DNA from: Akkermansiaceae bacterium
GTDB lineage: Bacteria; Verrucomicrobiota; Verrucomicrobiia; Verrucomicrobiales; Akkermansiaceae
Assembly: GCA_903909905.1 (NCBI GenBank)
Contig: CAIVXP010000119.1
Coordinates: 1-15,699, forward strand
Length of the DNA stretch: 15,699 bases
Direction of reading: 5' to 3'
A program made the position numbers and the translations under genes. Numbering within the stretch: the stretch's first letter is position 1; the number at the start of each line of letters is the position of its first letter. The notes beneath the pieces are model-generated. The model was not told the DNA's origin. It searched no databases and saw only the letters and a list, made by a program, of their open reading frames with translations. Positions 8,999 to 15,699 of the stretch are shown here, piece after piece.

Positions 8999-9053
8999 TA
9001 AAATACCAAATTCGAGTGGTAAAATACAAGACACCACCTAAACTTTAAAATAC
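8999..9053. promoter_or_regulatory. Three direct TAAAATAC repeats, candidate AraC operator
   Basis: Identical 8-mers occur at 8999-9006, 9020-9027 and 9046-9053, all in the same direction, within the 86-bp gap between the PAS-AraC gene (-) and the DoxX gene (+). The last two extend to TAAAATACAA. The 21-bp spacing of the first pair is two helical turns, as expected for adjacent AraC-type sites; the next is 26 bp. Each copy also contains TAAAAT, which is one base from a -10 box, so one or more copies may serve as promoter elements instead. Confidence 0.5.
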
Positions 9054-9077
9054 AAATGGCAAGCGTACATCTGCTCC

Positions 9078-9614
9078 ATGAATACAGAACAAAACCACAA
9101 CCCCACAAATACGCCGGACCTCGGCGCAACTCTCGGCGTTCTTCTTCTTCGAATCTGGCTCGCCATGCGTGCGATTGTCGCCGGTATTGAAAAATATGCG
9201 GGCACGATTGTTTCCGACAAGGCGGTCGTGATCGATGGGGCAGTGAACTCCTACGGGCTCACTGGAGCGAGCACGACGAAGGTTTATGGTCTCGCCCACT
9301 ACCATGGGGTGCCAGCCGCCTTGATGGAAAAATTTGCGGCGGAACCGCTCCTGATGGGGCCGGCGTTGAAACTTTACGATGTCATCCTCGGGCCGTCGCT
9401 GATCCTTCTAGGGGTGGCCCTCCTTGTTGGTTTTGCCACTCGCTTTACGCTTTTTGCCATGGGCCTGCTCTATGCCAGCCTGACCTTTGGCCTCATCTTG
9501 ATTAACGAGAACTCTGGAGTCGCATGGCTAGGCATTCACATCATGATTGTTGCCCTCATGCTTGTTTACTCGAGATACAATAAATTCGAAATCACCGGAC
9601 GATGGAAAATCTGA
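9078..9614 (+). CDS. DoxX family membrane protein
   Basis: A 178-residue inner-membrane protein with about four helices: near 17-37 (LGVLLLRIWLAMRAIVAG), 102-119 (ILGPSLILLGVALLVGF), 124-142 (LFAMGLLYASLTFGLILI) and 148-165 (AWLGIHIMIVALMLVY). The pattern R-I-W-L-A-M-R-A-I followed by G-I-E-K-Y/F matches a DoxX-type subfamily found in Verrucomicrobiota. A loop of about 60 residues (40-100) lies between helices 1 and 2. DoxX proteins are small membrane partners in redox or stress systems; their biochemistry is mostly unsettled. This is the first gene of the operon, 86 bp from the divergent regulator. Its last 13 nt overlap the following oxidoreductase gene, so the two are translated together. 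A role as quinone or electron partner of that oxidoreductase is only an inference. Confidence 0.85.
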   Translation: MNTEQNHNPTNTPDLGATLGVLLLRIWLAMRAIVAGIEKYAGTIVSDKAVVIDGAVNSYGLTGASTTKVYGLAHYHGVPAALMEKFAAEPLLMGPALKLYDVILGPSLILLGVALLVGFATRFTLFAMGLLYASLTFGLILINENSGVAWLGIHIMIVALMLVYSRYNKFEITGRWKI

Positions 9615-10999
9615 CCTCCCCGAACACCGTCGGTATGCCCCGGCGAAGCTTCTTGCAAAAAAGCGCCCTCGCTGGAGCGGGACTCGTGCTTGGTGCGCCC
9701 TCGATCCTCAAAGCGGTCGGCGGCGCCGAGGCCCCGTCGAACATGATCAATGTCGGCTTCATCGGCTGCGGCAAACAGCACGAGGTGCTTTTCAATGCGA
9801 TGGTCAACATTCCTGGCCTTCGCTACACTGCGGCCTGCGACATCATGAAAGATCGAGTGGGTGCCGCATACGGCCGCATTCGTTCACGCTTTGGATATGA
9901 CCCGAAGCGCTACATCGACGCAGAAGAAATGCTCGAGAAGGAAAAAGACCTCGACGCAGTGATCATAACCACGCCGGATTTCTGGCACGCCCCGCATACG
10001 GTCATGTCCTTGCAAGCCGGCAAGAATGTCTATTGCGAGAAAATGATGTCCAACAGCCTCGAGGGCGCGCGTTCGATGGTGAAGGCGATGGATGATACTG
10101 GCAAACTCTGCCAGATTGGCCACCAACGCCGCAGCAATCCCCGCTACATCTACACGCTTAAGGAACTCATCCACCGCCACAAGATCTGCGGGCGCATCAT
10201 CAACGCCAATGCCCACTGGAACCGCGCCGTCAGCTCCTCGCGCGATATCACGGCCCCCGCCCGCATCCTGCCCAGCAAGGATGCCCTTCTCAAATACGGC
10301 TTCGGCCGTTCGGGCGAAGATTTGGCGATCGAAGAACTCCAGCGCCGATTCCTAAACTGGCGCCTCTACAAAGACCTCTCCGGCGGTCCCATTTCCGACC
10401 TCGGCGCCCACCAGATCGACATCTTCAACTGGTTCTTCGGCGGTCCGCCAAAGTCTGTGATCGCCTCGGGCGGATGCGACTACTTCAAAGACCGCGAGCA
10501 TTTCGACAATGTCATGTGCATTTTCGACTACGACACGCCGGAAGGCGGGGCGCGGGCCTTCTATCAGGTTCTCACGACCACCAGCGCGGGCGGTGGCTAT
10601 GCCGAATCGTTCATGGGCACCGATGGCACGATCGACATCTCCGAGCGCTCGGCCTACACGAAAATCTACCGGGAATCCGGTTCGGCCCCTAGCTGGGAGC
10701 CGTTGGTCCAGCAAGGTTGGCTCAAAAAAGCATCGGCCCCTGCCGCTCCGGCCGACTCCTCCGATGCCATCGCCTCCTACGCCTCGGCGGCTCCGGAGGG
10801 TTTCGAGCTTCCAGGCGATTTGAACCTGCCGCCCCACCAACCCCACTTGGAAAATTTTTTCGCCGCCATCCGTGGCGACGCCAAACTCAACTGCGATGCC
10901 CGCGAGGCCCTCGAATCCGAGGCTCCAATTTACTGGGTCAATCCCGCCGCCGAGCGCAACCAAACCATCATCTTCACCGAAGAACACCTCCACACATGA
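9602..10999 (+). CDS. Tat-exported Gfo/Idh/MocA family oxidoreductase
   Basis: A 465-residue NAD(P)-dependent sugar or polyol oxidoreductase. The N terminus carries a twin-arginine signal, PRRSFLQKSALAGAG (13-27), so it is likely exported folded with cofactor bound. The Rossmann domain begins INVGFIGCGKQHE (49-61); the third position of the usual G-x-G-x-x-G is H60. TTPDFWHAPH (123-132) and CEKMMS (145-150) follow; the common family motif is E-K-P, and here K147 is kept but proline is replaced by methionine. The C-terminal domain has SDLGAHQIDIFNW (265-277), the D-x-G-x-H-x-x-D motif with H270. An Ala/Pro/Ser-rich segment (377-398) near the C terminus is probably a loop. The start at 9602 overlaps DoxX; an ATG at 9635 (just before PRRSF) is an alternative. 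Its stop overlaps the next start as ATGA. Confidence 0.93.
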   Translation: MENLTSPNTVGMPRRSFLQKSALAGAGLVLGAPSILKAVGGAEAPSNMINVGFIGCGKQHEVLFNAMVNIPGLRYTAACDIMKDRVGAAYGRIRSRFGYDPKRYIDAEEMLEKEKDLDAVIITTPDFWHAPHTVMSLQAGKNVYCEKMMSNSLEGARSMVKAMDDTGKLCQIGHQRRSNPRYIYTLKELIHRHKICGRIINANAHWNRAVSSSRDITAPARILPSKDALLKYGFGRSGEDLAIEELQRRFLNWRLYKDLSGGPISDLGAHQIDIFNWFFGGPPKSVIASGGCDYFKDREHFDNVMCIFDYDTPEGGARAFYQVLTTTSAGGGYAESFMGTDGTIDISERSAYTKIYRESGSAPSWEPLVQQGWLKKASAPAAPADSSDAIASYASAAPEGFELPGDLNLPPHQPHLENFFAAIRGDAKLNCDAREALESEAPIYWVNPAAERNQTIIFTEEHLHT

Positions 11000-11649
11000 A
11001 AATACCAACACTCCTGTTCCTCACCGCTACGAGCATCGTTTCGCTTTCGCATGCCGATACGATTCCTCTCACCACCACGATCCCGCCCGAGAAAATTGAA
11101 GGCACTCCGATCGAGGTCAAAGTTCCGAACCTGAAACCCGCCGCCTCAAAGGCCCCGGAAATCCAAGTCCCCGCAGGAACCTCCCTTCTCTCGAAAGGCA
11201 AGCCGGTCACCGCCAGTGACGACTTCCCCATCATTGGCGAGCTTTCCTACATCACCGATGGCGAGAAAGACGCCGGCGAGGGCTATTTTCTGGAACTCGC
11301 CAACGGCCTCCAGTGGGTGCAGATCGACCTCGAAAAAGAGGCCGCCATCCAAGCGGTTTGGGTCTGGCACTTCCACTCCCAACGCCGCGCCTACCACGAT
11401 GTCGTCATCCAAATCTCGAACGATCCGGAATTTGCCTCCGGCGTCACAACCGTTTTCAACAACGATTTTGATGACTCCGCGAATCTCGGCACAGGCTCCG
11501 ACGCACCCTACATCGAGTCACAATATGGACTCCTCGTCCCGACCAAAGGCGTGAAGGGCCGCTATGTCCGCCTCTTCAGCCAAGGCAATACCTCGAATGA
11601 CATGAATCACTACATCGAGGTCGAGGTCTTCGGAGCGTCGGCGAAGTAA
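10996..11649 (+). CDS. Secreted discoidin (F5/8 type C)-like protein
   Basis: A 217-residue exported protein. The signal peptide is MKIPTLLFLTATSIVSLSHA with cleavage likely after residue 20. A proline- and lysine-rich linker (21-62) follows. A single jelly-roll domain of the F5/8 type C kind spans about 63-213: LLSKGKPVTASDDF, ITDG (87-90), QWVQIDLEKEA (106-116), VWVWHFHSQRRAYHDVVIQIS (121-141), and the closing RYVRLFSQGNTSNDMNHYIEVEVFG. This fold commonly binds carbohydrates. No catalytic domain is attached. The start is fixed by the ATGA overlap with the oxidoreductase gene and by the signal peptide; the longer frame back to 10717 only shadows that gene. Similar stand-alone proteins seem conserved in Verrucomicrobiota and Planctomycetota, but their function is unknown to me. 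Confidence 0.85.
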   Translation: MKIPTLLFLTATSIVSLSHADTIPLTTTIPPEKIEGTPIEVKVPNLKPAASKAPEIQVPAGTSLLSKGKPVTASDDFPIIGELSYITDGEKDAGEGYFLELANGLQWVQIDLEKEAAIQAVWVWHFHSQRRAYHDVVIQISNDPEFASGVTTVFNNDFDDSANLGTGSDAPYIESQYGLLVPTKGVKGRYVRLFSQGNTSNDMNHYIEVEVFGASAK

Positions 11650-11659
11650 ACTCCTTTGT

Positions 11660-12511
11660 ATGCAGCTCCCTTCCATACGCCCCACCGCGTGGACAGCCAT
11701 AATCGTTCTTGCGGCCGTCGGAAGCGCTCTCGCCTCGGATTACTCGGTGTTCAACCAGCACCCTGATGCTACACGCACAGCGGATGGCGCCTGGAAAGTG
11801 CATGACATGTCCCGCCCTTCGCCGCCCTCCGCGACGCCAAAGCCATGGGCGGAACTCGAGCAGGGAACGAAGCCTCCCTCCGGCGCACGAATCCTCTTCG
11901 ACGGCTCGACCATCGACGCATGGGATGTTCCGCGACCATGGTCAATCCACCAAGGCGCCCTGCAAGTGCGCCCGGTCGAGACCTCGTTGAGCTCCAAGGA
12001 GCCATTCGGCTCGTGCCACCTCCACTTGGAGTGGAGAACCCCGCCGGAAAACTCCAAAAAATCGGGCCAGGACAAAGGCAATAGCGGCGTGTTTCTGATG
12101 TCGACCTACGAAATCCAAGTCCTGGACAGCTACGAGAACAAAACCTACCCCGATGGCATGGCGGCCGCCCTCTACGGCGAGAAACCTCCTGATGTCAGCG
12201 CGCTCCGCCCAACAGGGGAGTGGCAGTGCTACGACATCTGGTTCAAGCGCCCCATCTTCGATGATTCGGGAAAAATGAAATCGCCCGCCTGCGTGACCGT
12301 CATGGTCAACGGGGTCATCGTTCAGAAGAATGCTCCTTTCCCAGGCCCCTCGTCGCACAAAAAACGCCCCCCCTACCAAAAACACGCGGATGCACGACCG
12401 CTCATGCTCCAAAACCATAACGAAGTCGTGGAATTTCGCAATATCTGGATTCAGCCGCTGCCTGATGACGCGGTCCTCTCGCCCGCAGGTTCGGTCGGCA
12501 TCAACAAATGA
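11660..12511 (+). CDS. Secreted DUF1080 protein (3-keto-disaccharide hydrolase family)
   Basis: A 283-residue exported protein. The signal peptide has a hydrophobic core at about 11-24 and likely cleavage after ALA (23-25). A short linker with VHDMSRPSPP (47-56) precedes the DUF1080 domain (PF06439), about 75-266. Family landmarks are LFDGSTIDAW (79-88), GNSGVFL (140-146), YEIQVLDSYEN (150-160), DGMAAALYG (165-173), GEWQCYDIWF (186-195), VMVNG and LQNHNEVVEFRNIW (250-263). Family members fold as a concanavalin-like sandwich, and some act on 3-keto-glycosides made by Gfo/Idh/MocA oxidoreductases, two of which are encoded here. The N-H-N motif near 252-254 replaces the common D-H-G. It starts 10 bp after the discoidin gene and overlaps the ankyrin gene by ATGA. 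No Shine-Dalgarno site is visible. Whether it is a hydrolase, a lyase or a binding protein is not shown by sequence. Confidence 0.9.
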   Translation: MQLPSIRPTAWTAIIVLAAVGSALASDYSVFNQHPDATRTADGAWKVHDMSRPSPPSATPKPWAELEQGTKPPSGARILFDGSTIDAWDVPRPWSIHQGALQVRPVETSLSSKEPFGSCHLHLEWRTPPENSKKSGQDKGNSGVFLMSTYEIQVLDSYENKTYPDGMAAALYGEKPPDVSALRPTGEWQCYDIWFKRPIFDDSGKMKSPACVTVMVNGVIVQKNAPFPGPSSHKKRPPYQKHADARPLMLQNHNEVVEFRNIWIQPLPDDAVLSPAGSVGINK

Positions 12512-13158
12512 AAACACGCTTGGTGCTCGCCGTTCTGTCGGCCTCGATCCATCTGTCCGCTGCGGAACCCTTCGTTTGCAAATCCATCGACGAGGCGATC
12601 GCGCGAGGAAACCTTGAGGTTGTCCAAAGCTTTCTAGCCACCGACCCCGCTCTCGCCAAGGCTGGAGCCAATCCGCGCATGTCCCCACTTCAACAAGCCA
12701 TCCTCCGCAACCGTGCGGAAATCGTGGCCGTCCTCATCGAGGCGGGGGCGGATGTGAGCACTCCCGATTCCTCGGGAAGAACCCCGCTTCATTGCGCCGT
12801 GGAACGCCGCAATCCGGAGATTGTCAGTCTTCTCCTAGCCCGCAAAGCCGATTCTTCCCGCCGCGACAGCATCGGCTGGACCCCACTCCACCACGCCGCC
12901 GCAAAAAACGACACTTCCGTTGTGCGTGCCCTGCTCGAAGGCGGATCGGACACCAAGGTCCTCAGTGCCTGCGGCGGCACCCCGCTCCACGAGGCCGCCG
13001 CCAGTGGGGGTGTCGAAATCATTGCCCTGCTCCTCAATCACGGCGTCGATCCGACCACTGTTTCGCTAACAGGCGACACAGCCATCGCCATCGCCGGCCA
13101 ACGAGGGGATTCCGCCATCATTGCCGCCCTTGAATCCGCAGTCGCCAAAAAACCCTAA
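12508..13158 (+). CDS. Secreted ankyrin repeat protein
   Basis: A 216-residue protein with a signal peptide (hydrophobic core 5-17, likely cleavage after SAA, 17-19) and about six ankyrin repeats filling the rest: near 25-54 (degenerate), 58-87, 91-120, 124-153, 157-186 and 189-214 (capping). Central repeats show the G-x-T-P-L-H-x-A-A consensus (GRTPLHCAVERRNPEIVSLL, GWTPLHHAAAKND, GGTPLHEAAASGG). Ankyrin stacks bind protein partners and have no catalytic role. Bacterial ankyrin proteins are often exported, and some protect periplasmic redox enzymes, for example those linked to catalase. The start overlaps the DUF1080 stop (ATGA 12508-12511), so it is a true operon member; 14 bp separate it from the next oxidoreductase gene. 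Its partner may be one of the exported enzymes of this cluster. Confidence 0.88.
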   Translation: MKTRLVLAVLSASIHLSAAEPFVCKSIDEAIARGNLEVVQSFLATDPALAKAGANPRMSPLQQAILRNRAEIVAVLIEAGADVSTPDSSGRTPLHCAVERRNPEIVSLLLARKADSSRRDSIGWTPLHHAAAKNDTSVVRALLEGGSDTKVLSACGGTPLHEAAASGGVEIIALLLNHGVDPTTVSLTGDTAIAIAGQRGDSAIIAALESAVAKKP

Positions 13159-13172
13159 AATTCCCAAGCCCG

Positions 13173-14462
13173 GTGACAATCATCCCATCCAACCCCACCG
13201 CGACACTATCCCGTCGATCATTCACCAAAGCCAGCCTTGCCGCTGTTTCGGGCACCATTTTCTTCCCTTACATTGCCAGATCCAACCCGATCGGCGCGAA
13301 CAACCGCGTCCGAATGGCCTTGATCGGTTGTGGGGGCATTATGGGCGGCCATCACAGTTGGGCTCAGTCCCACCCGATGATCGACCTTGTCGCTGTCTGC
13401 GATGTGAAAACATCCAAGCGCGAAGCCGCTCTGGCCAAGCTCAAACAAAAGAATTCTGAAGCCGTCGGCTATGTCGATTATGGCGACATCATGGCCCGCA
13501 GCGATATCGACGCCGTCATCATCGGCACGCCCGACCACTGGCATGCGGCGATTTCGATCGATGCCATGCGCGTCGGGAAGGATGTCTATGTCGAAAAACC
13601 CATGGCCCTCACACTGGACGAGTCGGCGGCCATGGTGGCGGCGGAAAAGCGCTACGGTCGTATCCTCCAAGTCGGCAGCCAACAGCGCTCGGACGCCGCA
13701 TTCAGCCAGGCAGTGGATATTGTTCGTAACGGCTGGATCGGCGAGATCACCGAGGTTCACATTGATTTTCAGAGCGATTTCCCGCCCGACAGTTTGCTTT
13801 CCGAGGAACCCGTCCCTGCCGATATCGACTACGACCGCTGGCTCGGCCCCGCCCCGTGGAGGCCCTACAACAACCTGCGAGTGCTCGGGACATACGGCGG
13901 TGGGTGGCGCATCTTCTGGGACTATGGTAGTCGCAAAAACGGCGACTGGGGCGCGCACCACTTCGACATCGTGCAATGGGCACTCGGCATGGATGGCAAT
14001 GGCCCAGTGCTCTTTGTGCCCAAAGGCTTCGAAGGCTCTCCCTATCAATACCACCAGTATGCCAACGGCCTGAAAGTCACCGCCTCGAAAGGCGGCGGCC
14101 CAGCAAATGGCACCATGATCCGCTTTGTCGGAAAAGACGGGGAGGTCAAAGTCTCGCGCTCAGGCATTGAAACCACCCCCTCTGCATTGGCTTCACGCGT
14201 TGCCTCGTCCAGTGAATTCCTCGCCTACCGCTCGAGCGACCACCGCCAAAACTGGCTCGATTCGATCATCTCGAGACGCCCGCCGATTTGTCCGGCCACA
14301 GTCGGCGCAAGCACCTTTGATATATGCGCGCTTGCCGGAATCGCCGAAAGACTGGAACGCCCAATCCACTGGAACCCGGACGAACGCCAGATCAAAGACG
14401 ACCCTGAAGCCGCCCGCTTCGCCGACTACACCCGCCGCGCCGGATATCAGCTCCCCGTTTGA
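13173..14462 (+). CDS. Tat-exported Gfo/Idh/MocA family oxidoreductase
   Basis: A 429-residue oxidoreductase of the same superfamily as the one at 9602 but clearly a different branch. The Tat signal is LSRRSFTKASLAAVSG (12-27). The nucleotide-binding motif is MALIGCGGIMGGHH (48-61). GTPDHWHA (118-125) is followed by the canonical VEKPMAL (140-146) with K142. The second domain has GDWGAHHFDIVQWALG (257-272), in which D258, H262 and D265 fit the D-x-G-x-H-x-x-D signature. The C-terminal motif HRQNWLDSI (357-365) is also typical. The GTG at 13173 is the only start that keeps the full Tat signal within a short distance; no Shine-Dalgarno site precedes it. It would act in the periplasm on a sugar or cyclitol with a bound nicotinamide cofactor. 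Lies 14 bp after the ankyrin gene and 20 bp before the HEAT-like gene. Confidence 0.92.
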   Translation: MTIIPSNPTATLSRRSFTKASLAAVSGTIFFPYIARSNPIGANNRVRMALIGCGGIMGGHHSWAQSHPMIDLVAVCDVKTSKREAALAKLKQKNSEAVGYVDYGDIMARSDIDAVIIGTPDHWHAAISIDAMRVGKDVYVEKPMALTLDESAAMVAAEKRYGRILQVGSQQRSDAAFSQAVDIVRNGWIGEITEVHIDFQSDFPPDSLLSEEPVPADIDYDRWLGPAPWRPYNNLRVLGTYGGGWRIFWDYGSRKNGDWGAHHFDIVQWALGMDGNGPVLFVPKGFEGSPYQYHQYANGLKVTASKGGGPANGTMIRFVGKDGEVKVSRSGIETTPSALASRVASSSEFLAYRSSDHRQNWLDSIISRRPPICPATVGASTFDICALAGIAERLERPIHWNPDERQIKDDPEAARFADYTRRAGYQLPV

Positions 14463-14482
14463 AATTTCAATCCATCATACTC

Positions 14483-15699
14483 ATGAAACACCTTTTCACC
14501 ACACTCTTCCTCGCCACCGCCTTGGCCGCACAAGCAGCCATTCCGGCGGATGTCCTCGAAAACCTTGCCTCGTCGGATTTGACGAAGCGCTTCGAAGCGG
14601 AAACAAAACTCCGTCAACTCGCCTACGCGGCCGTAAAACCCGGAGCTGACCCGGCCACCGCAGCCGCTTTGGAAAAAGACCTTCTGGCACTCGCCTCGGA
14701 CACGGCGGCCCCGGAGCCTTCGCGCCTCAGCGCATTGGAGCAACTGCCCTTCCTCGCCTCCGCCTCCTCGGTTCCCGGTCTCAGCGCCCTGCTCTCCGAT
14801 CCCACGCCCCTCATTCGGGAAGGTGCCCGCTGCGCCCTGCAGAACAATCCCGCTCCCGCCGCATCCGCACCGCTCCTGCAGGCTCTTGAAAAAGCCGAGC
14901 AACCGGCGTGGACGCTCGGTCTCATGGAATCGCTCGCCACGCGCGCCGATGCCTCCGCCATTCCCGCATTCGCCTCGAGGTTGACCTCGCCAGACAAAGC
15001 CATCGCCTCACTCGCCGCCCAATCCCTCGGCTCGCTCGGCGGCAAAGAGGCGCTCGTGGCGTTGAATAAATTCCTGCCAAACTGCCCGCCCGCCGTGCTG
15101 CCTGTGGCTCAAGGCGCGCTCGTCCGATGCGCATCCAAGGAAGCGGATGGCGACAAAGCGATTTCCGCCCTTTGGCCAAAAGCCGTCAACGCCTCGATCC
15201 GTTGCGAGATTTTCAACGCCTTGGCTACCGCCGGTGATGGCTCCCAAGCCGCGCCCCTTGTCACCGAAGTCATCGCCAAACAAGACACTCCGGGCACCAC
15301 CGAAATCCTCCACCTCGCCGTTCTTTCAGGCAACGCCAAGCTGAAGGATCCCGTCCTCGCCGCACTGCCAACTCTCCATGAGGATGCACGCCTCGCCGTG
15401 CATGCCGCGCTGGCACAAAAATCGGACACCTCGCGTGAAGATGATCTCCTGGCCCTTGCCGCAGCCCTGGATGCAAACAAAAAAACCATCGCCATCGAAC
15501 TTCTTGGCTTCTGCGGCACCGAAAAAAGTGTGGGCTTTCTCGTCGACGAGGCGGCCAAAAAATCCCCTCAAACCTTGCCTGCCGCTTCACTCGCCATCAA
15601 TCGCCTGAAGATTCCAGGCCTCGAAAAACGAATTTTCGAGCAGTCTCAAGGCGCGCCAAGCCCCAATTACATCACGCTACTCGCCTTCCGTAATCCGGA
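14483..15699 (+). CDS. Secreted HEAT-like repeat protein, partial at the window end
   Basis: An open frame of 405 codons runs from the ATG at 14483 through the window edge without a stop. The signal peptide is MKHLFTTLFLATALAAQA, with cleavage likely after residue 18. The rest is alanine- and leucine-rich paired helices: SDLTKRFEAETKLRQLAYAA, then PEPSRLSALEQLPFLASASS, then DPTPLIREGARCALQNN (about 106-122), then DKAIASLAAQSLGSLGGKEA (about 170-189). These look like divergent HEAT repeats, a scaffold for protein binding. In Verrucomicrobiota and Planctomycetota such repeat regions are often followed by c-type cytochrome, ThuA or DUF1080 domains, so a functional domain may lie beyond the window. 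It starts 20 bp after the second oxidoreductase gene and belongs to the same run. No Shine-Dalgarno site is visible. Confidence 0.85.
   Translation, partial: MKHLFTTLFLATALAAQAAIPADVLENLASSDLTKRFEAETKLRQLAYAAVKPGADPATAAALEKDLLALASDTAAPEPSRLSALEQLPFLASASSVPGLSALLSDPTPLIREGARCALQNNPAPAASAPLLQALEKAEQPAWTLGLMESLATRADASAIPAFASRLTSPDKAIASLAAQSLGSLGGKEALVALNKFLPNCPPAVLPVAQGALVRCASKEADGDKAISALWPKAVNASIRCEIFNALATAGDGSQAAPLVTEVIAKQDTPGTTEILHLAVLSGNAKLKDPVLAALPTLHEDARLAVHAALAQKSDTSREDDLLALAAALDANKKTIAIELLGFCGTEKSVGFLVDEAAKKSPQTLPAASLAINRLKIPGLEKRIFEQSQGAPSPNYITLLAFRNP

Noticed and set aside
8992..9129. N-terminal extension of the PAS-AraC protein up to 9129
   Set aside because: It would run through the divergent promoter and into the DoxX gene; Cys/Trp-rich residues do not match PAS-AraC proteins.
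11942..12688. Minus-strand ORF of 248 codons across DUF1080 and ankyrin genes
   Set aside because: Antisense to two supported genes and their ATGA junction; no domain seen.
13218..14054. Minus-strand ORF of 278 codons across the second oxidoreductase
   Set aside because: Shadow frame; the plus-strand frame has all Gfo/Idh/MocA motifs.

Overview
The window looks like a chromosomal segment of a GC-rich member of the Verrucomicrobiota (Verrucomicrobiales/Opitutales type). This rests on family recognition: a fused CobA-HemD, a discoidin-like secreted family, DoxX plus Tat-exported Gfo/Idh/MocA oxidoreductases, DUF1080 proteins, and few recognisable Shine-Dalgarno sites. No rRNA, tRNA, CRISPR array or intact mobile element was seen.

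Positions 95-4699 (+) are housekeeping. An ABC-F ATPase is followed closely by hemC and a cobA/hemD fusion (tetrapyrrole synthesis to uroporphyrinogen III and precorrin-2), then a small SRPBCC protein. Gaps of 9 and 25 bp and an ATGA overlap suggest one transcription unit. A 170-bp convergent spacer with short-period repeats and two hairpins separates this unit from a tandem-ACT protein on the minus strand (4870-5328). Upstream of that gene lies a decayed IS3-type transposase fragment (about 5481-5670) in a gene-poor, more A+T-rich stretch.

From 5934 the region is accessory and points to carbohydrate use. It holds a cupin-type AraC regulator, a short vestigial-looking ORF, a secreted SGNH/GDSL hydrolase, and a PAS-AraC regulator on the minus strand. 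The PAS-AraC gene is divergent from a seven-gene plus-strand run: DoxX membrane protein, Tat-type Gfo/Idh/MocA oxidoreductase, secreted discoidin-like protein, secreted DUF1080 (3-keto-disaccharide hydrolase family) protein, secreted ankyrin protein, a second Tat-type Gfo/Idh/MocA oxidoreductase, and a secreted HEAT-like repeat protein that runs off the window end. The 86-bp divergent promoter region carries three copies of TAAAATAC (starts 8999, 9020, 9046), a plausible operator.

Working model (inference): the seven-gene operon encodes an extracytoplasmic oxidation-then-cleavage route for a glycoside or sugar. The Gfo/Idh/MocA proteins would make or reduce a keto-sugar, the DUF1080 protein would cleave the 3-keto-glycoside, the discoidin protein would bind carbohydrate, and DoxX might link redox chemistry to the membrane. 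No glycoside hydrolase or transporter gene is visible, so the substrate cannot be named.
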